A stretch of DNA of 58,801 nucleotides from CAZDQL01 sp964507325. GTDB lineage: Bacteria > Planctomycetota > UBA1135 > GCA-002686595. How positions within the stretch are numbered: the stretch's first letter is position 1; the number at the start of each line of letters is the position of its first letter. A program made the translations under genes and the position numbers. Location of the stretch: assembly GCA_964507325.1 (NCBI GenBank), contig CAZDQL010000035.1, positions 1 to 58,801 of the forward strand. The letters run 5' to 3'. Below, in pieces: positions 7,757-18,343 of the stretch. The notes beneath the pieces were generated by a model. That model saw nothing but the letters and a program-made list of their open reading frames with translations, did no database searches and was not told the origin of the DNA.

Positions 7757-8872
7757 ATGCGGCGCGCTCTCCTGGCTTCGCTCCTGCTCTTGCTGGGTGC
7801 GTGCTCGCACCTGCCGATCGCCTTGATCGTGCCCGACGGGGTCCTGGAGGAGCTCGAGCGCACCCGCTACGGCGCGGCCTTCGACGCCGCCGCGCTCGCG
7901 CAGAGGGTGCGCGAGCGCTACGGCGCTGCGGTGCAGCCCCTCCCGCGCCTCGATCCCCAGTGGCGGCGCCTCGACCGGGAGGAGCTGCCACCCCTCGACG
8001 TCGACTCCTTCGACCGTCCCGACGCGCCGGGGCTCGCGGGGCTGCGCAGCGGCGACCTGGTGCTGGCCAAGAACCCGCGCCCCCAGAGCCTGGTCAGCAG
8101 CCTGACGATGGAGGAGCCGGGCTGGTTCGACCACATGGGGATCCTCGTCCTGGACGAAGGCAGCGCGACGGTGATCGAGTGCTGGCCCCGGGTGGCGTTC
8201 CTCGCCAAGCCTCCGGACTTTGCGGGTCGCTTCCGCGGCGGGGTGGCGCGTAGGCCCCTGTCGGTCTTCGCCGCCCGCTACGAGCATCTCTCCTTCCTGC
8301 GCCTCTCCGGTGGAAGCGAGGTGGGGGAGCGCCTGGTCCGGCGCGCCCTCGACTCCCTCGGGGAGGGGATTCGCTTCGATCCCTACCACGTCCCCGACGA
8401 TGCCGCCCTCTCCTGCACGGAGTACGTGCACTACCTCCTCGACGGCGTGCTGAGTGAGCGCGACGAGCTGGTGAAGAGTCACGTGCGCCCCCAGCCCTCG
8501 ATCGAGCGTGTCCGCCGGGAGCTCGGATGGCGGGCACAGCGCTTCCTGGTCGCCGACGCCTTCCTGCGCCTGCGCGGCGCACGCCCGGTGGGAGATCTCG
8601 CGCGGCACTCCAGCCGCTCGGAGCTCCTCGCCCTTCAGGCGGCACGGATCGAGCTCCACGCCCGGGCGGGCGATCCGGGAGCTCCGCTCGGGGACTGGGT
8701 GGCCCCGGATGGGTGGTCGCTCTTCAGCTACGGGGAGCGCACCGCGGTCTATCACGCCTGGAGCAAGGGATTGGCGCGGGTGCGACCGAGCGAGGAGCCG
8801 GAGGTCGTCCAGACGCGCGCCAGGGAGCTGTTCGAGTGGGTCTTCGGCCTACCGGAAGGGCGTCGGGAGTGA
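7757..8872 (+). CDS. Lipoprotein with permuted NlpC/P60 (YiiX/YebB-like) papain-fold domain
   Basis: 371 residues. A lipoprotein signal (LLLLLGAC) is followed by a domain whose order, His first (WFDHMGILV, ~125) and Cys later (ALSCTEYVHYLLDG, ~220), is that of circularly permuted papain-fold hydrolases of the YiiX/YebB/DUF830 group. Between them lies IECWPRVAF, also typical. Members are thought to act as lipid or amide hydrolases or transferases at the cell envelope; the substrate here is unknown. The C-terminal ~130 residues match nothing I recognise. Confidence 0.72.
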   Translation: MRRALLASLLLLLGACSHLPIALIVPDGVLEELERTRYGAAFDAAALAQRVRERYGAAVQPLPRLDPQWRRLDREELPPLDVDSFDRPDAPGLAGLRSGDLVLAKNPRPQSLVSSLTMEEPGWFDHMGILVLDEGSATVIECWPRVAFLAKPPDFAGRFRGGVARRPLSVFAARYEHLSFLRLSGGSEVGERLVRRALDSLGEGIRFDPYHVPDDAALSCTEYVHYLLDGVLSERDELVKSHVRPQPSIERVRRELGWRAQRFLVADAFLRLRGARPVGDLARHSSRSELLALQAARIELHARAGDPGAPLGDWVAPDGWSLFSYGERTAVYHAWSKGLARVRPSEEPEVVQTRARELFEWVFGLPEGRRE

Positions 8873-8915
8873 GCGCCTGACGGATTGCGACCGCGGTATC
8901 ATCGGTTCTGACGCC

Positions 8916-10357
8916 ATGCAGATCCTCATGTCGACCGTGCTCCTCACCGTCGCGTTCACCCAGGGCGACGACACCGATCCCGTCCAGTGGCGCGACACAC
9001 GTGATGCCTCCCTGCGCAGTGCGTGGGACGAGCTGGAGGGGACGACGGCGCCCGCGCTGGACGGACTGGGGCAGTGGCTCAACACGCGCCCCCTCGGTTG
9101 GGAGGAGCTCTCTGGTCACGTCGTGCTGGTACAAGCCTTCTCGAGCGAGCACAAGCGCTGCCTGAGAACTCTGGAGGGCCTGGCACAGGTCTTCCAGGAG
9201 CGACGCGACCAGGGCTTCACGGTACTGCTCGTGCACGCGGCGGAGGGAGCAGAGGAACTCGCCCAGGTCGTAGAGAACGGGGGGGTGCCCTTCGCCGTCG
9301 CAGTGGACGCGTCGGGCGAGTTCCTGGCTGCGCTGTCGGCGCAGCGTCTGCCCGCCTACTTCCTCGTGGGTCGCGACGGACGGCTACGCATCGCCGGAGT
9401 GCGCCTCCTCCCTGGAGATGTGAAGGGGGGTCTGGACCCGATCCTCGAGCGCGTCCTCGCAGAGCCCTGGCATGGGACGCGGGGCGAGATCGAGTACGTC
9501 GCGCGTCGTTCCAGGGCTGCCCCGCCGGCTCTCCGGCTAGCGCCGGGCGGCTGGCCCGCACACGAGGAGAAGCTCTTGCACGCGCGGCGCGACCAGCGCG
9601 GGAAGCCCGCCCCACCCCTCGAGGTTGAGGGCTGGCTCACGGCGGAGCCGCGCATCGCCGGGAGACCCTATCTGCTGGTGCTCTGGACCACCTGGGCGGG
9701 GAAGTACGTGGCGACACTGCGTCACCTAGAGCGGCTGCATCTGCGCTTCGGTGACAGGCTAGCGGTGGTTGCCCTCTCCGACCAGGCGCCCAGACGACTC
9801 GCCAGATCGAGCAACAGGCCGTGGGGAGATGCGCTCGAGCAATTCGTTGCGAAGCATCCTGAGTACACCTTCGCCTTCGCCGTCGATGGGCAAGCGCGCG
9901 TGCAGCGAGCCCTGCGCGCGAAGGGACTGCCCAACGCGATCCTGGTCGACTCTGAGGGAATCGTGCGCTGGCAAGGGATTCCCCTGGACGAGGACCACCC
10001 CCTGACCCCCGCCATCGTCGAGCAGGTCCTGGCGGTGGACGAGACCCGCTCGGGAGCCCCGCGGCTGAGTGTCGCCGAGGAAGCGCTGCGGCTCGAGGGC
10101 GCCCCCAGCTCGCGTCTGGGTGCGCTGCGGATCGCCGAGGAACTGGGGACCCCCTTTCGTGCGTCCCTCGCCGTGCCGGGCGAGTGGACGCTGGGCGCTC
10201 CCTTCAGCACGGACGGCCGGGGCGCGGCGACGCGCCCCGGCTTCCGGGCGCCGGACGGCCAGACCCGGGGACTGGCAGTCGCCGTCGAGTGGTGGGGGCG
10301 ACTCCCCCTGGGGTACGAGGGGCCGGAGGTGAAGGCCTTCGCGCTGCTGGAGCTGCC

Positions 10358-10361
<4 letters not shown>
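8916..10361 (+). CDS. Tandem thioredoxin-fold (TlpA-like) secreted protein lacking CxxC
   Basis: 481 residues with an N-terminal hydrophobic signal. Two TlpA/AhpC-like folds are seen: one around VVLVQAFSSEHKRC...RLPAYFLVGRDGRLR, the other around PYLLVLWTTWAGKY...GLPNAILVDSEGIVR. Both keep the WATW-like strand and the cis-Pro region, but the CxxC is H-K-R-C in the first and A-G-K-Y in the second. It is therefore unlikely to be a thiol oxidoreductase and may be a binding or scaffold protein. Its stop overlaps the convergent ahcY stop in the palindrome CTAG. Confidence 0.72.
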
Positions 10362-11830
<1,469 letters not shown>

Positions 11831-11860
11831 CGCGGGGTGGGGCCGAAGCCCGGGGTCGGG

Positions 11861-12868
11861 TCAGGATGGATGCCCGGAGGGTACACGTCCCCGGGCGATG
11901 TAGAGGGGTAGGCTTGAAGGTTCGTCGTCCGCGCTCGCACGTGGACTGTAGCGGTCGTCGACGCTCGCGAGCCAGAGGTCGGTGAAACCCGCCCGGGTGA
12001 GGGCGGCCGCGACCTCGGCCTCCGCCAATCCGAGCTGCCGGTCCCCGAGGACCTCGTGCATCCACGTCTCGCGGTGCGGAGCGAGCTCGACCACCACCAC
12101 CGTGCCCCCCGGGCGCACGACGCGACGGATTTCCGCCAAGGCGCTTTCCAGGCGCTCCAGATGGTGCAGGACCATCCCCGCCACCGCGCCGTCGAGCTCG
12201 TCGGTCGCGATCGGCAGCTCGTCCAGGTCCCCCTGACGGAACTCCACCTCGGTGCCGGCGGACGCCGTGGCCAGGCTCTTCCGCGCCGCGTCGAGCATTC
12301 CGGGGCTGGCGTCGACGCAGATCAGCCGCCGCGCCAGCCCCAGGAGGGCGCGACCGAAGTAGCCGGTCCCGCAGCCGAGATCGGCCAGGACCAGCCCGGG
12401 GGGGAGGAGAGCGGCCGCCGCGCGCTGGCGGGCCTGACCGTTGGCGAAGTGATCGCCGATCTCGTCCCAGTTCCCCGCCACCCGGTCGAAGAAGTCGCTA
12501 CGCGCAGCCCGTCGCTCCACCACGAGGGCCGCCAGGCGACTGCGGTCGACCTGGTGCTCCGGGAGACCCGCCAGGCCGGGTCGCAAGCCGCGCCAGACCT
12601 GCACCGGGTAGGGGAGGGGCTCCTGCTCCCCGCCGGCGGTCAGGGCGGAGCGCAGATGGGTCTTGGTGCCGAGATGGCGCTCGATCAGGAGTCCAGCGTC
12701 GCGCAGGACCCGCAGGTGGTTCGAGACCCGGCTCTGGGCCATTCCGAGAACCCGCGCCAGCTCTCCCACGGAGAGCTCCTCCAGCTCCAGGAGCGCCATC
12801 GCCCGCAGGCGGGTGGGATCGCCCAGGGCCCGCAGCAGGACGGAGGGGTCGAGGAGGGTGGTGGTCAT
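11861..12868 (-). CDS. SahR-like regulator: ArsR-type HTH plus SAM methyltransferase fold
   Basis: 335 residues. Residues ~8-70 form an ArsR winged helix (LGDPTRLRAMALL, GMAQSRVSNHLRVLRDAGL). From ~125 on lies a class I methyltransferase fold with motif I LADLGCGTGYFG (161-172) and a later VVRPGGTVVVVEL strand. This architecture is that of SahR, which senses SAH or SAM and controls methionine-cycle genes in Proteobacteria. Placement directly before ahcY fits the role. No metal-binding Cys pair is visible in the HTH. A strong palindrome lies about 20 bases upstream of the start. Confidence 0.82.
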   Translation of the reverse strand: MTTTLLDPSVLLRALGDPTRLRAMALLELEELSVGELARVLGMAQSRVSNHLRVLRDAGLLIERHLGTKTHLRSALTAGGEQEPLPYPVQVWRGLRPGLAGLPEHQVDRSRLAALVVERRAARSDFFDRVAGNWDEIGDHFANGQARQRAAAALLPPGLVLADLGCGTGYFGRALLGLARRLICVDASPGMLDAARKSLATASAGTEVEFRQGDLDELPIATDELDGAVAGMVLHHLERLESALAEIRRVVRPGGTVVVVELAPHRETWMHEVLGDRQLGLAEAEVAAALTRAGFTDLWLASVDDRYSPRASADDEPSSLPLYIARGRVPSGHPS

Positions 12869-12888
12869 CGCCGAGGGGGGGAACAGTA

Positions 12889-12906
12889 GATCATGATATA
12901 GTGATC
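12889..12906. promoter_or_regulatory. AT-rich palindromic operator upstream of the sahR-like/ahcY pair
   Basis: GATCATGATATAGTGATC: perfect GATCA/TGATC half-sites spaced by 8 bases, with an inner ATCATGAT palindrome. It is strikingly AT-rich for this GC-rich DNA and lies between the divergent non-coding flank and the sahR-like start. It is probably the autoregulatory ArsR-family operator. Confidence 0.65.
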
Positions 12907-13126
12907 GGCAAGGGCCGCGCCCACCTTCTGTTTCCTTCTGAACTGCCCCCTTTCCGTGGGCATCCTCGAGGTCCACGCCGCGGCTCACCCGCTCGATCCT
13001 CCGTTCCGACCGCCCCAGGCCGCACTTCCGAGCCGAGGCGACTCGCATCCCCCTCACGCGGGGCCGAGCCGAGGGGTGGAGCTCCAACCCCTTGGCAGCT
13101 AGGGGGTTAGGGCAGGGCTGCGGGTG

Positions 13127-13143
13127 AAAAGCCCATCGATGGG
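13127..13143 (-). terminator. Weak terminator-like palindrome after greA
   Basis: On the minus strand CCCATCGATGGG is followed by CTTTT, seven bases after the greA stop codon. The stem is short. The gap to the next start contains another loose inverted repeat (AACCCC/GGGGTT, from 13086) and no gene. Confidence 0.35.
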
Positions 13144-13150
13144 GGGCAGT

Positions 13151-15370
13151 TCAGACGGGCTCAGGGATTTCGGTGGAGACCACCTCGATCGAGAGCACCC
13201 CCGACGGCAGCTCCACATCCGCCTGGTCGCCGGGGTGCCGCCCCAGGAGGCCCGCCGCGAGCGGCGCCTTGTAGGAGACGACCTGGATCCCGCGCCAGCT
13301 CTCCGGATCCCAGGGACCCAGGATCACGATGCGGTGTTCTTGGCCGCTCTCGGTCTCACGGTAGGTCACCACCGCGCCGGGGCAGACGGTGCCGTAGGGC
13401 AGGGCGGCTTCCTCGAGCAGGTCCGCCCGGCGCAGCTCGTCCTCGATCGCCATGGCGCGCGCGGTCAGGGTGCGCTGCTCCTCCATGGCGGCTTCCCATT
13501 CGGCGTTCTCGGAGAGGTCGCCGAAGGCGGCGGCGCGACCGATCGCCTCTTCGTTGGCGGGGATCTTCACCTCGCGCAGCTCCCTCAGGTCGGCGGAGCG
13601 GCGCTCCATCCCCGCCTTGGTGGTCCAGATCACGTTGCCTTCCCAGAAGGGGCCGGCCTGGGCGGCGAAGAAGTGTCGGTCGTGACCGAGGGAGACCTCC
13701 GTCACCTGGTGGTCGATCTCGTGGTCGACGCCGCGCTGGACGGTCATGTTGGCGCTGCGCAGCGCTCCGGCATCGGCACCCGCGAGGAGCCGGTGCAAGA
13801 GAGGCCGGGTGGCACCCTTCGATGCGTCCTCGGCGGAATCGTCGCCCTGCGTCAGGAGGTCGGTGAGCTTGGAGCAGACGCGGGTCAGGTGAGGGTTGCC
13901 GCGGCGCACCTCGTGCAGGTGGTTGGCGAGGTTCAGTAGCGCTTGGGCGCGCTGGGGCGGGGTGGGGAAGCCCTCGAGCTCCTGGGCCCGCTCGAACATC
14001 CCCGCCAGGATCACGAGCAGGGCGGGGGCGCGACGCGGTCGTGCCAGGAGCCCGGAGTAGTGGGCCTTCAGGTCCTCGTTGCGACCCGCCTTGGTGGCCT
14101 GCTCCACGAGGAGCCTCACCTGCCCCGGCGCGGCGTGGGGCAGGTCCGGCATGATTCGATCGAGGTAGTCGTCTCCGAAGAGCGGGGGCAGGAGCTCGAT
14201 GGCACGCTCCTGATCGCGCACCCCGGGCAGGGCCTGCATCAGGCTCCAGAACGCGGAGGGAACCGACGGATCGGGGGGCTCGGGAGCGTCCATGACTGCG
14301 GTCAGGAGCTCGTACATGCCCTCCGGATCGGTGCCGTGGCGCTCCCGCAGGAGCAGCCACGCCGCCAGGCGTTCTTCCGGGGGCTCGCCCGGCAGAGCCG
14401 CTCGCTCGGCGAGGATCTCCAGGGCCACCTCCACCAGGGAGGGGTCCGGGTTGCTGCCCACGAAGAGATCGCGCACCTTGGCGTGCACCTCCGCCAGGTC
14501 CCCCGCGCGGGTCAGGTTCTTGCGCAGCGCCTCGGCGGGGTCCTTGGCGACGAGCAGCAGGCTGACCACCGACTTCTGCGGGGTGCCGGTGACTTCGAAC
14601 CACTCGGAGTTCTCCGCCTGTTTGCGCGCCTTGCGCCACCAGGCGGACCAAGCGCTGCCCTCGATGCCGATCTGCATCAGCGCGTTGCGGATGACCGCGG
14701 TGGTGGAGCGACCGTAGTGGCCGACCAGGATCGCGCGCAGCGTGGCGAGCGGGTCCTTCTTGCTCCCCTTGCGCAGCCCCTCGGGATCGCGGAAGTACTG
14801 GGCGCGCAGGTCGCTCTCGCGCAGCGGTTCGAAGATGTCGATGGCGGCGGCCAGGGGGAAGGTGTCCTTGCGCCCGTTCCAGAAGCGCACGTCCATCGAG
14901 GAGTACTCGGGCTGCATCTCGAGCACTTCGCCCGCGCCCCAGCCCCCGGCGTGGTGGATCAGGCTGCCGCGCTGGAACGCGAGCAGCTTGACGAAGGCGC
15001 GCCATGGGCCCCGCAGGTCGGTGGCTTCCGGCGCCAGGCCGCTGATCTCCACGTAGGTGCTGTACCACGACTCCTCCGACCAGGCCATCGCCGCCAGGCG
15101 CGAGAGGTCCGCGGCGACCTCGGCGGGGTTGGCACCGCTCACCAGCGCCGCGCCCATGATGCGCGCGGCCTCCGCGCTGCGGCCCTCCTCCTCGAGCAGC
15201 TTGGCGTGTTCGAAGGCCGACGGCAGGCAGCGCGTGATGCGCTTCTTGGAACCAGCGACGTGCAGCGCGTCGACGACCTCTTGAACCTCCCCGGACCCCA
15301 CCATGAGTTCCTGCCAGGCTTCATCGAGGGCTTGCCACTTCTCCTGAGTGACGAGGATGGGGAGGGTCAT
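13151..15370 (-). CDS. Giant GreA-type transcript cleavage factor with long N-terminal extension
   Basis: 739 residues. The last ~160 are a GreA/GreB protein: a coiled-coil part (REVKIPANEEAIGRAAAFGDLSENAEWEAAMEEQ, with the conserved acidic GDLSENAEWE tip) and the C-terminal FKBP-like domain (GTVCPGAVVTYRE...VVSYKAPLAAGLLGRHPGD). It should stimulate RNA cleavage in backtracked RNA polymerase. The first ~570 residues are helical with no motif I know. Normal GreA has ~158 residues; long GreA forms of ~700 residues are known in chlamydiae, which fits a PVC-group host. The ATG is preceded by no clear ribosome site. Confidence 0.82.
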   Translation of the reverse strand: MTLPILVTQEKWQALDEAWQELMVGSGEVQEVVDALHVAGSKKRITRCLPSAFEHAKLLEEEGRSAEAARIMGAALVSGANPAEVAADLSRLAAMAWSEESWYSTYVEISGLAPEATDLRGPWRAFVKLLAFQRGSLIHHAGGWGAGEVLEMQPEYSSMDVRFWNGRKDTFPLAAAIDIFEPLRESDLRAQYFRDPEGLRKGSKKDPLATLRAILVGHYGRSTTAVIRNALMQIGIEGSAWSAWWRKARKQAENSEWFEVTGTPQKSVVSLLLVAKDPAEALRKNLTRAGDLAEVHAKVRDLFVGSNPDPSLVEVALEILAERAALPGEPPEERLAAWLLLRERHGTDPEGMYELLTAVMDAPEPPDPSVPSAFWSLMQALPGVRDQERAIELLPPLFGDDYLDRIMPDLPHAAPGQVRLLVEQATKAGRNEDLKAHYSGLLARPRRAPALLVILAGMFERAQELEGFPTPPQRAQALLNLANHLHEVRRGNPHLTRVCSKLTDLLTQGDDSAEDASKGATRPLLHRLLAGADAGALRSANMTVQRGVDHEIDHQVTEVSLGHDRHFFAAQAGPFWEGNVIWTTKAGMERRSADLRELREVKIPANEEAIGRAAAFGDLSENAEWEAAMEEQRTLTARAMAIEDELRRADLLEEAALPYGTVCPGAVVTYRETESGQEHRIVILGPWDPESWRGIQVVSYKAPLAAGLLGRHPGDQADVELPSGVLSIEVVSTEIPEPV

Positions 15371-15563
15371 GTCGCGTTGTCTTCCCGCCGCTGGTCGCGC
15401 CCACGAGCGGGAATCGTCAGGGCACGTTTGCGCCCCCGCGGGACCTGATGGTCCGACGCGGAGGCGCACAATGATTATGCGACGTCTAGCTCGGCAATTC
15501 CAGCCGCGGAAGATGGGTTTCGTTCCGCAACCGTCGCAGCGGCCAGGAGGTCCCCCTGGGACG

Positions 15564-16355
15564 ATGCTCTGCTCCATTGCGATCCCGCTGCTCGCGGCCA
15601 TCCCCGACGCCACCCGACCGACCCTGCTCCTCGACGTGGGGGATCCCCGCCTCTACCCCCTCCCGGCGGTCGGCCACTGGAACGGCCTCGGGCGCTGGGA
15701 TGCCCCCTGGCCCCAGCTCCTCTCGGACCTCCTGGAGGGCACCACGGGGGTGCCCACCGCGGTCTCCGCCGAGCTTCAGAGCCCCGGGCCCGGTCGAGCC
15801 GGAGCCTTCTTCCACGACCACCCCGGGACCCATGGGGAGGATGCGGCGCTCTTGGACGACCTGCTCGACCTGGGGGCCCGTGGCGCGACCGCCCAGCTCG
15901 TCCTGGAGGGGCTTCCGGCGGGTTGGTACGAGGTCGTGACCTTCGCTTGGGCGCCGGACGACCCGGGGGCGCGCACCCGGGTGCGGGTCGAGGGCGCCCT
16001 GGAGGGTGCGGTCGAGGTGGGGGGCCCGTGGCCCGGTGCCCTCGTCGAGGGGCGCGTCTTCGCCCGGCACCGGGCGCGGGTCGACCGGTCGGGACGCCTG
16101 GCGGTCCACCTCGAGACGGTCCTGGGGTACGGCTCGCTGAACGGAGTGCGGCTGACCCCGATCGACGCCCCCTGCCCCGAATCGAAGGAGAGCCCCCGGG
16201 GCCCAGGACCCCGGGGGCTCCACGAACCGGGAGGGCCCCATCCACCGTGCCCCACCCGGTTGTACCCCTCGCCTTGGCGTCAGTACGGAGTGATCCCTAC
16301 GCGTCGGCAGACGGTGCGGCCGGGGACCCAGACCCGGCGCGCGCGCAGCTCGTAG
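15564..16355 (+). CDS. Secreted protein of unknown function
   Basis: 263 residues with a probable signal peptide (MLCSIAIPLLAAIPDA). The body (TLLLDVGDPR, WYEVVTFAWAPDDPGARTRVRVEG, GSLNGVRLTPI) looks like a beta-rich extracellular domain of the carbohydrate-binding or malectin-like kind, but I cannot name it. An in-frame ATG at 15468 would place 32 residues before the signal, so I prefer the later start. The frame runs on through a 12-bp perfect hairpin and ends inside the 3' end of the opposite gene; the last ~45 residues are low-complexity and may be an overrun. Confidence 0.5.
   Translation: MLCSIAIPLLAAIPDATRPTLLLDVGDPRLYPLPAVGHWNGLGRWDAPWPQLLSDLLEGTTGVPTAVSAELQSPGPGRAGAFFHDHPGTHGEDAALLDDLLDLGARGATAQLVLEGLPAGWYEVVTFAWAPDDPGARTRVRVEGALEGAVEVGGPWPGALVEGRVFARHRARVDRSGRLAVHLETVLGYGSLNGVRLTPIDAPCPESKESPRGPGPRGLHEPGGPHPPCPTRLYPSPWRQYGVIPTRRQTVRPGTQTRRARSS
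16190..16220. terminator. Perfect 12-bp GC hairpin between convergent genes
   Basis: GAGCCCCCGGGG and CCCCGGGGGCTC flank a 7-base loop. The position between two converging genes suggests bidirectional termination, though no U tract follows and the plus-strand ORF formally continues past it. Confidence 0.5.
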
Positions 16356-16727
16356 TGCCCGGGGTGGTGGACCTGCCGGTAGTGGCCCGGCTCGAGCACC
16401 GTCTCGTGGCGGCAGCCGTAGTAGTCGTACCAGACCTCGACTCGGGCGGGGACCCACACCTGCTCGGTGTACCCGGGGATCCAGACCTTCTCCTGCACCG
16501 TCTCGTAGTGGCCGGGAAGCGTGTGACAGCAGCTGCCATGGTGGCGATAGCCCCGGGGGGGTCGCCCGAAGCGCACCTGGGTGCCCTTGTGTCCGATGCC
16601 GACGGAGACGTGACCGTGTCGGGTGCGCTTGCCGAAGCCGAAGCGCCAGTCGGCGGCGTCCGCGGCGGGGGCCAGGGCGAAGGCGGCCAGTGCCAGGGAG
16701 GCGAGGATGCGGGGTGCGGCGGCCATG
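16280..16727 (-). CDS. Small secreted His/Tyr-rich repeat protein
   Basis: 149 residues. A signal peptide (LASLALAAFALAPAADA) is followed by a basic, Gly/His-rich part and then repeated motifs of the form PGHYE-V-x-V-W(I/V)PG (LPGHYETVQEKVWIPG, HHPGHYELRARRVWVPG, with PARVEVWYDYYG between). AAAGGAG stands 6 bases before the ATG. Proteins of this repeat type are common in planctomycete exported proteomes. No enzymatic motif; function unknown. Confidence 0.7.
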
Positions 16728-16900
16728 TCGGGCTCCTTTCGCTCGGATCGTGGTGGCCGGATCGCCCGTAGCCATGCACGGGCCGTGCCAGGCCCCAGGG
16801 GGCGGTCAGGGGCCCGCGGGGGTCGATGTCGGCCCGCGGTGGGACACCCCTGTCCCTCCGCGTGGGCACGGGGTGCCGCAGGGGCTACCCTGGCCTTGCG

Positions 16901-17488
16901 ATGCCCCGCCCCGCCCCAGCCCCGCTGTCGCTGCTCCTGCTCCTGGGGTGCTCGACCCCGGCCCTCACGCCGCCCCCAGCGCCTGCGGCCCCGCCGGCGG
17001 GGGGGCTCGCCGACGAGGTCGCCTCCCTCGAGGCCGCCCACCGCGGGGGGGCGGAGCACCGGGCGTTGGTGGAGCTCGCGGGGACCTGGACGATCGAGGT
17101 GCGGGCTCCGGGGGTCGAGCGGCCGGTGGGCCAGGGCCGCGGGCGGCTGCAGGCGCTGCACGGCGGCCGGTTCCTGCGCCTCGAGGTCGCCCTCGACCTC
17201 GAGGGGAGCCCCTTCGCCCTGACTGGACACCTCGGATTCGATCCCCAGCGAGGGGAGTACCAGGCCCTGTGGCTCTCCGACCTGGCGGCAGGGATGAGCC
17301 TCCTACGCGGAGGGGGAGAGCTCGACGGACGCGGGATCACCCTGCGTGCCGACGACGCCCAGGAGCTCGGCAAGAGCGTCCTGAGGCGCCTCGACCCGGA
17401 CACCTTCCTGCTCGAGACCTGGGGCGTGGGTCCCGACCGGCGCGAGCGTCTGCTGCGCACCAGCACCTACCGGCGCGTCACGCGCTGA
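16901..17488 (+). CDS. DUF1579-like lipoprotein
   Basis: 195 residues. The lipobox LLLLGC is followed by a Pro/Ala linker and a domain beginning HRALVELAGTWTIEVRAPG, with LTGHLGFDPQRGEYQALWL further on. That is the pattern of DUF1579 proteins (lipocalin-like beta barrels, unknown ligand). Its last 11 bases overlap the end of the convergent ABC permease gene. Confidence 0.65.
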   Translation: MPRPAPAPLSLLLLLGCSTPALTPPPAPAAPPAGGLADEVASLEAAHRGGAEHRALVELAGTWTIEVRAPGVERPVGQGRGRLQALHGGRFLRLEVALDLEGSPFALTGHLGFDPQRGEYQALWLSDLAAGMSLLRGGGELDGRGITLRADDAQELGKSVLRRLDPDTFLLETWGVGPDRRERLLRTSTYRRVTR

Positions 17489-18341
17489 GCACGAACTCCC
17501 GCCGCGAGATCGCCCAGACGCTGACCACCAGGGCCAGCACCAAGAGCACCCCGAGGCGCACGGCGGACTCCGTCGGCGAGAGGAAGGCGGTGTTGGCGAG
17601 CATCTCCGCCTCGCGGAAGAACGCGCTGTCCCGCGCCCCCAGGTTGGTGAAGATCCCCCGCAGGTAATACTGCAGGGTCACCTTCTGGGAGGAGCCTGGG
17701 ATGTTCGCCAGGAAGCCCTCCATCGCCACCAGGTAGAAGAGCCCCACGATCATCGGCCGCCGCACGAAGATCCCCAGCGCCGCGGTCAAGACGGCGTAGA
17801 GCGCCCCCGCCAGGCCGGCGGCGAGCACCAGGCGCGGACCGAGCCCCGGCGGTAGCTCCCGCGCTCCCCTGGCGTGGTAGCCCTTGGCGTCCACGTCCTC
17901 GACGCTGGTCTCGACGACCTCGACCGCCTCGGCCTGTGCCGCGTGGGTGGGTACTGGGCGTAGGGTCGCCAGGTGCCAGACGCCGAAGGCGCTGGGAACG
18001 AGCAGGGCGGTCACCAGGAGCACGGTGGCCAGGGCGCGGCCGAGGAAGAGCGAGGCACGCGGTACCGGGCGCGTGAAGGCGTAGGTGATGGTGCGGTTCT
18101 CGAGCTCCTCCGTCAGAACCGCGGTACCGGCGATCAGCCCGATCAGGGGCGCGACCACCTGCAACAGGAGCATCATCCCCAGGATGATGACCACCACGAG
18201 GGCCGGCATCCTCCACGGAGGCAGGTAGGCGATGGCGGGGGGGCCCAGGGCGAGGACGAGGCAGATCAGGGCCCGCTTGGAGCGCACCACCGAGATCAGG
18301 TGGGTGCGGAACATGAGCCAGGTCGAGCGCAGGAGCACCAT
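17478..18341 (-). CDS. ABC-2 type transporter permease
   Basis: 287 residues with about six hydrophobic helices. It has the ABC-2 signature ENRTITYAFTRPVPRASLFLGR in the first cytoplasmic segment and ends in REFVLSA. It starts 2 bases after the stop of the ATPase gene, its obvious partner, and is the last gene of the eight-gene minus-strand cluster. The exported substrate is unknown. Confidence 0.85.
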   Translation of the reverse strand: MVLLRSTWLMFRTHLISVVRSKRALICLVLALGPPAIAYLPPWRMPALVVVIILGMMLLLQVVAPLIGLIAGTAVLTEELENRTITYAFTRPVPRASLFLGRALATVLLVTALLVPSAFGVWHLATLRPVPTHAAQAEAVEVVETSVEDVDAKGYHARGARELPPGLGPRLVLAAGLAGALYAVLTAALGIFVRRPMIVGLFYLVAMEGFLANIPGSSQKVTLQYYLRGIFTNLGARDSAFFREAEMLANTAFLSPTESAVRLGVLLVLALVVSVWAISRREFVLSA

Positions 18342-18343
18342 CG

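Noticed and set aside
11831..11860. SAH riboswitch before ahcY
   Set aside because: The gap is only 30 bases and shows no riboswitch core; regulation by the SahR-like protein is the simpler reading.
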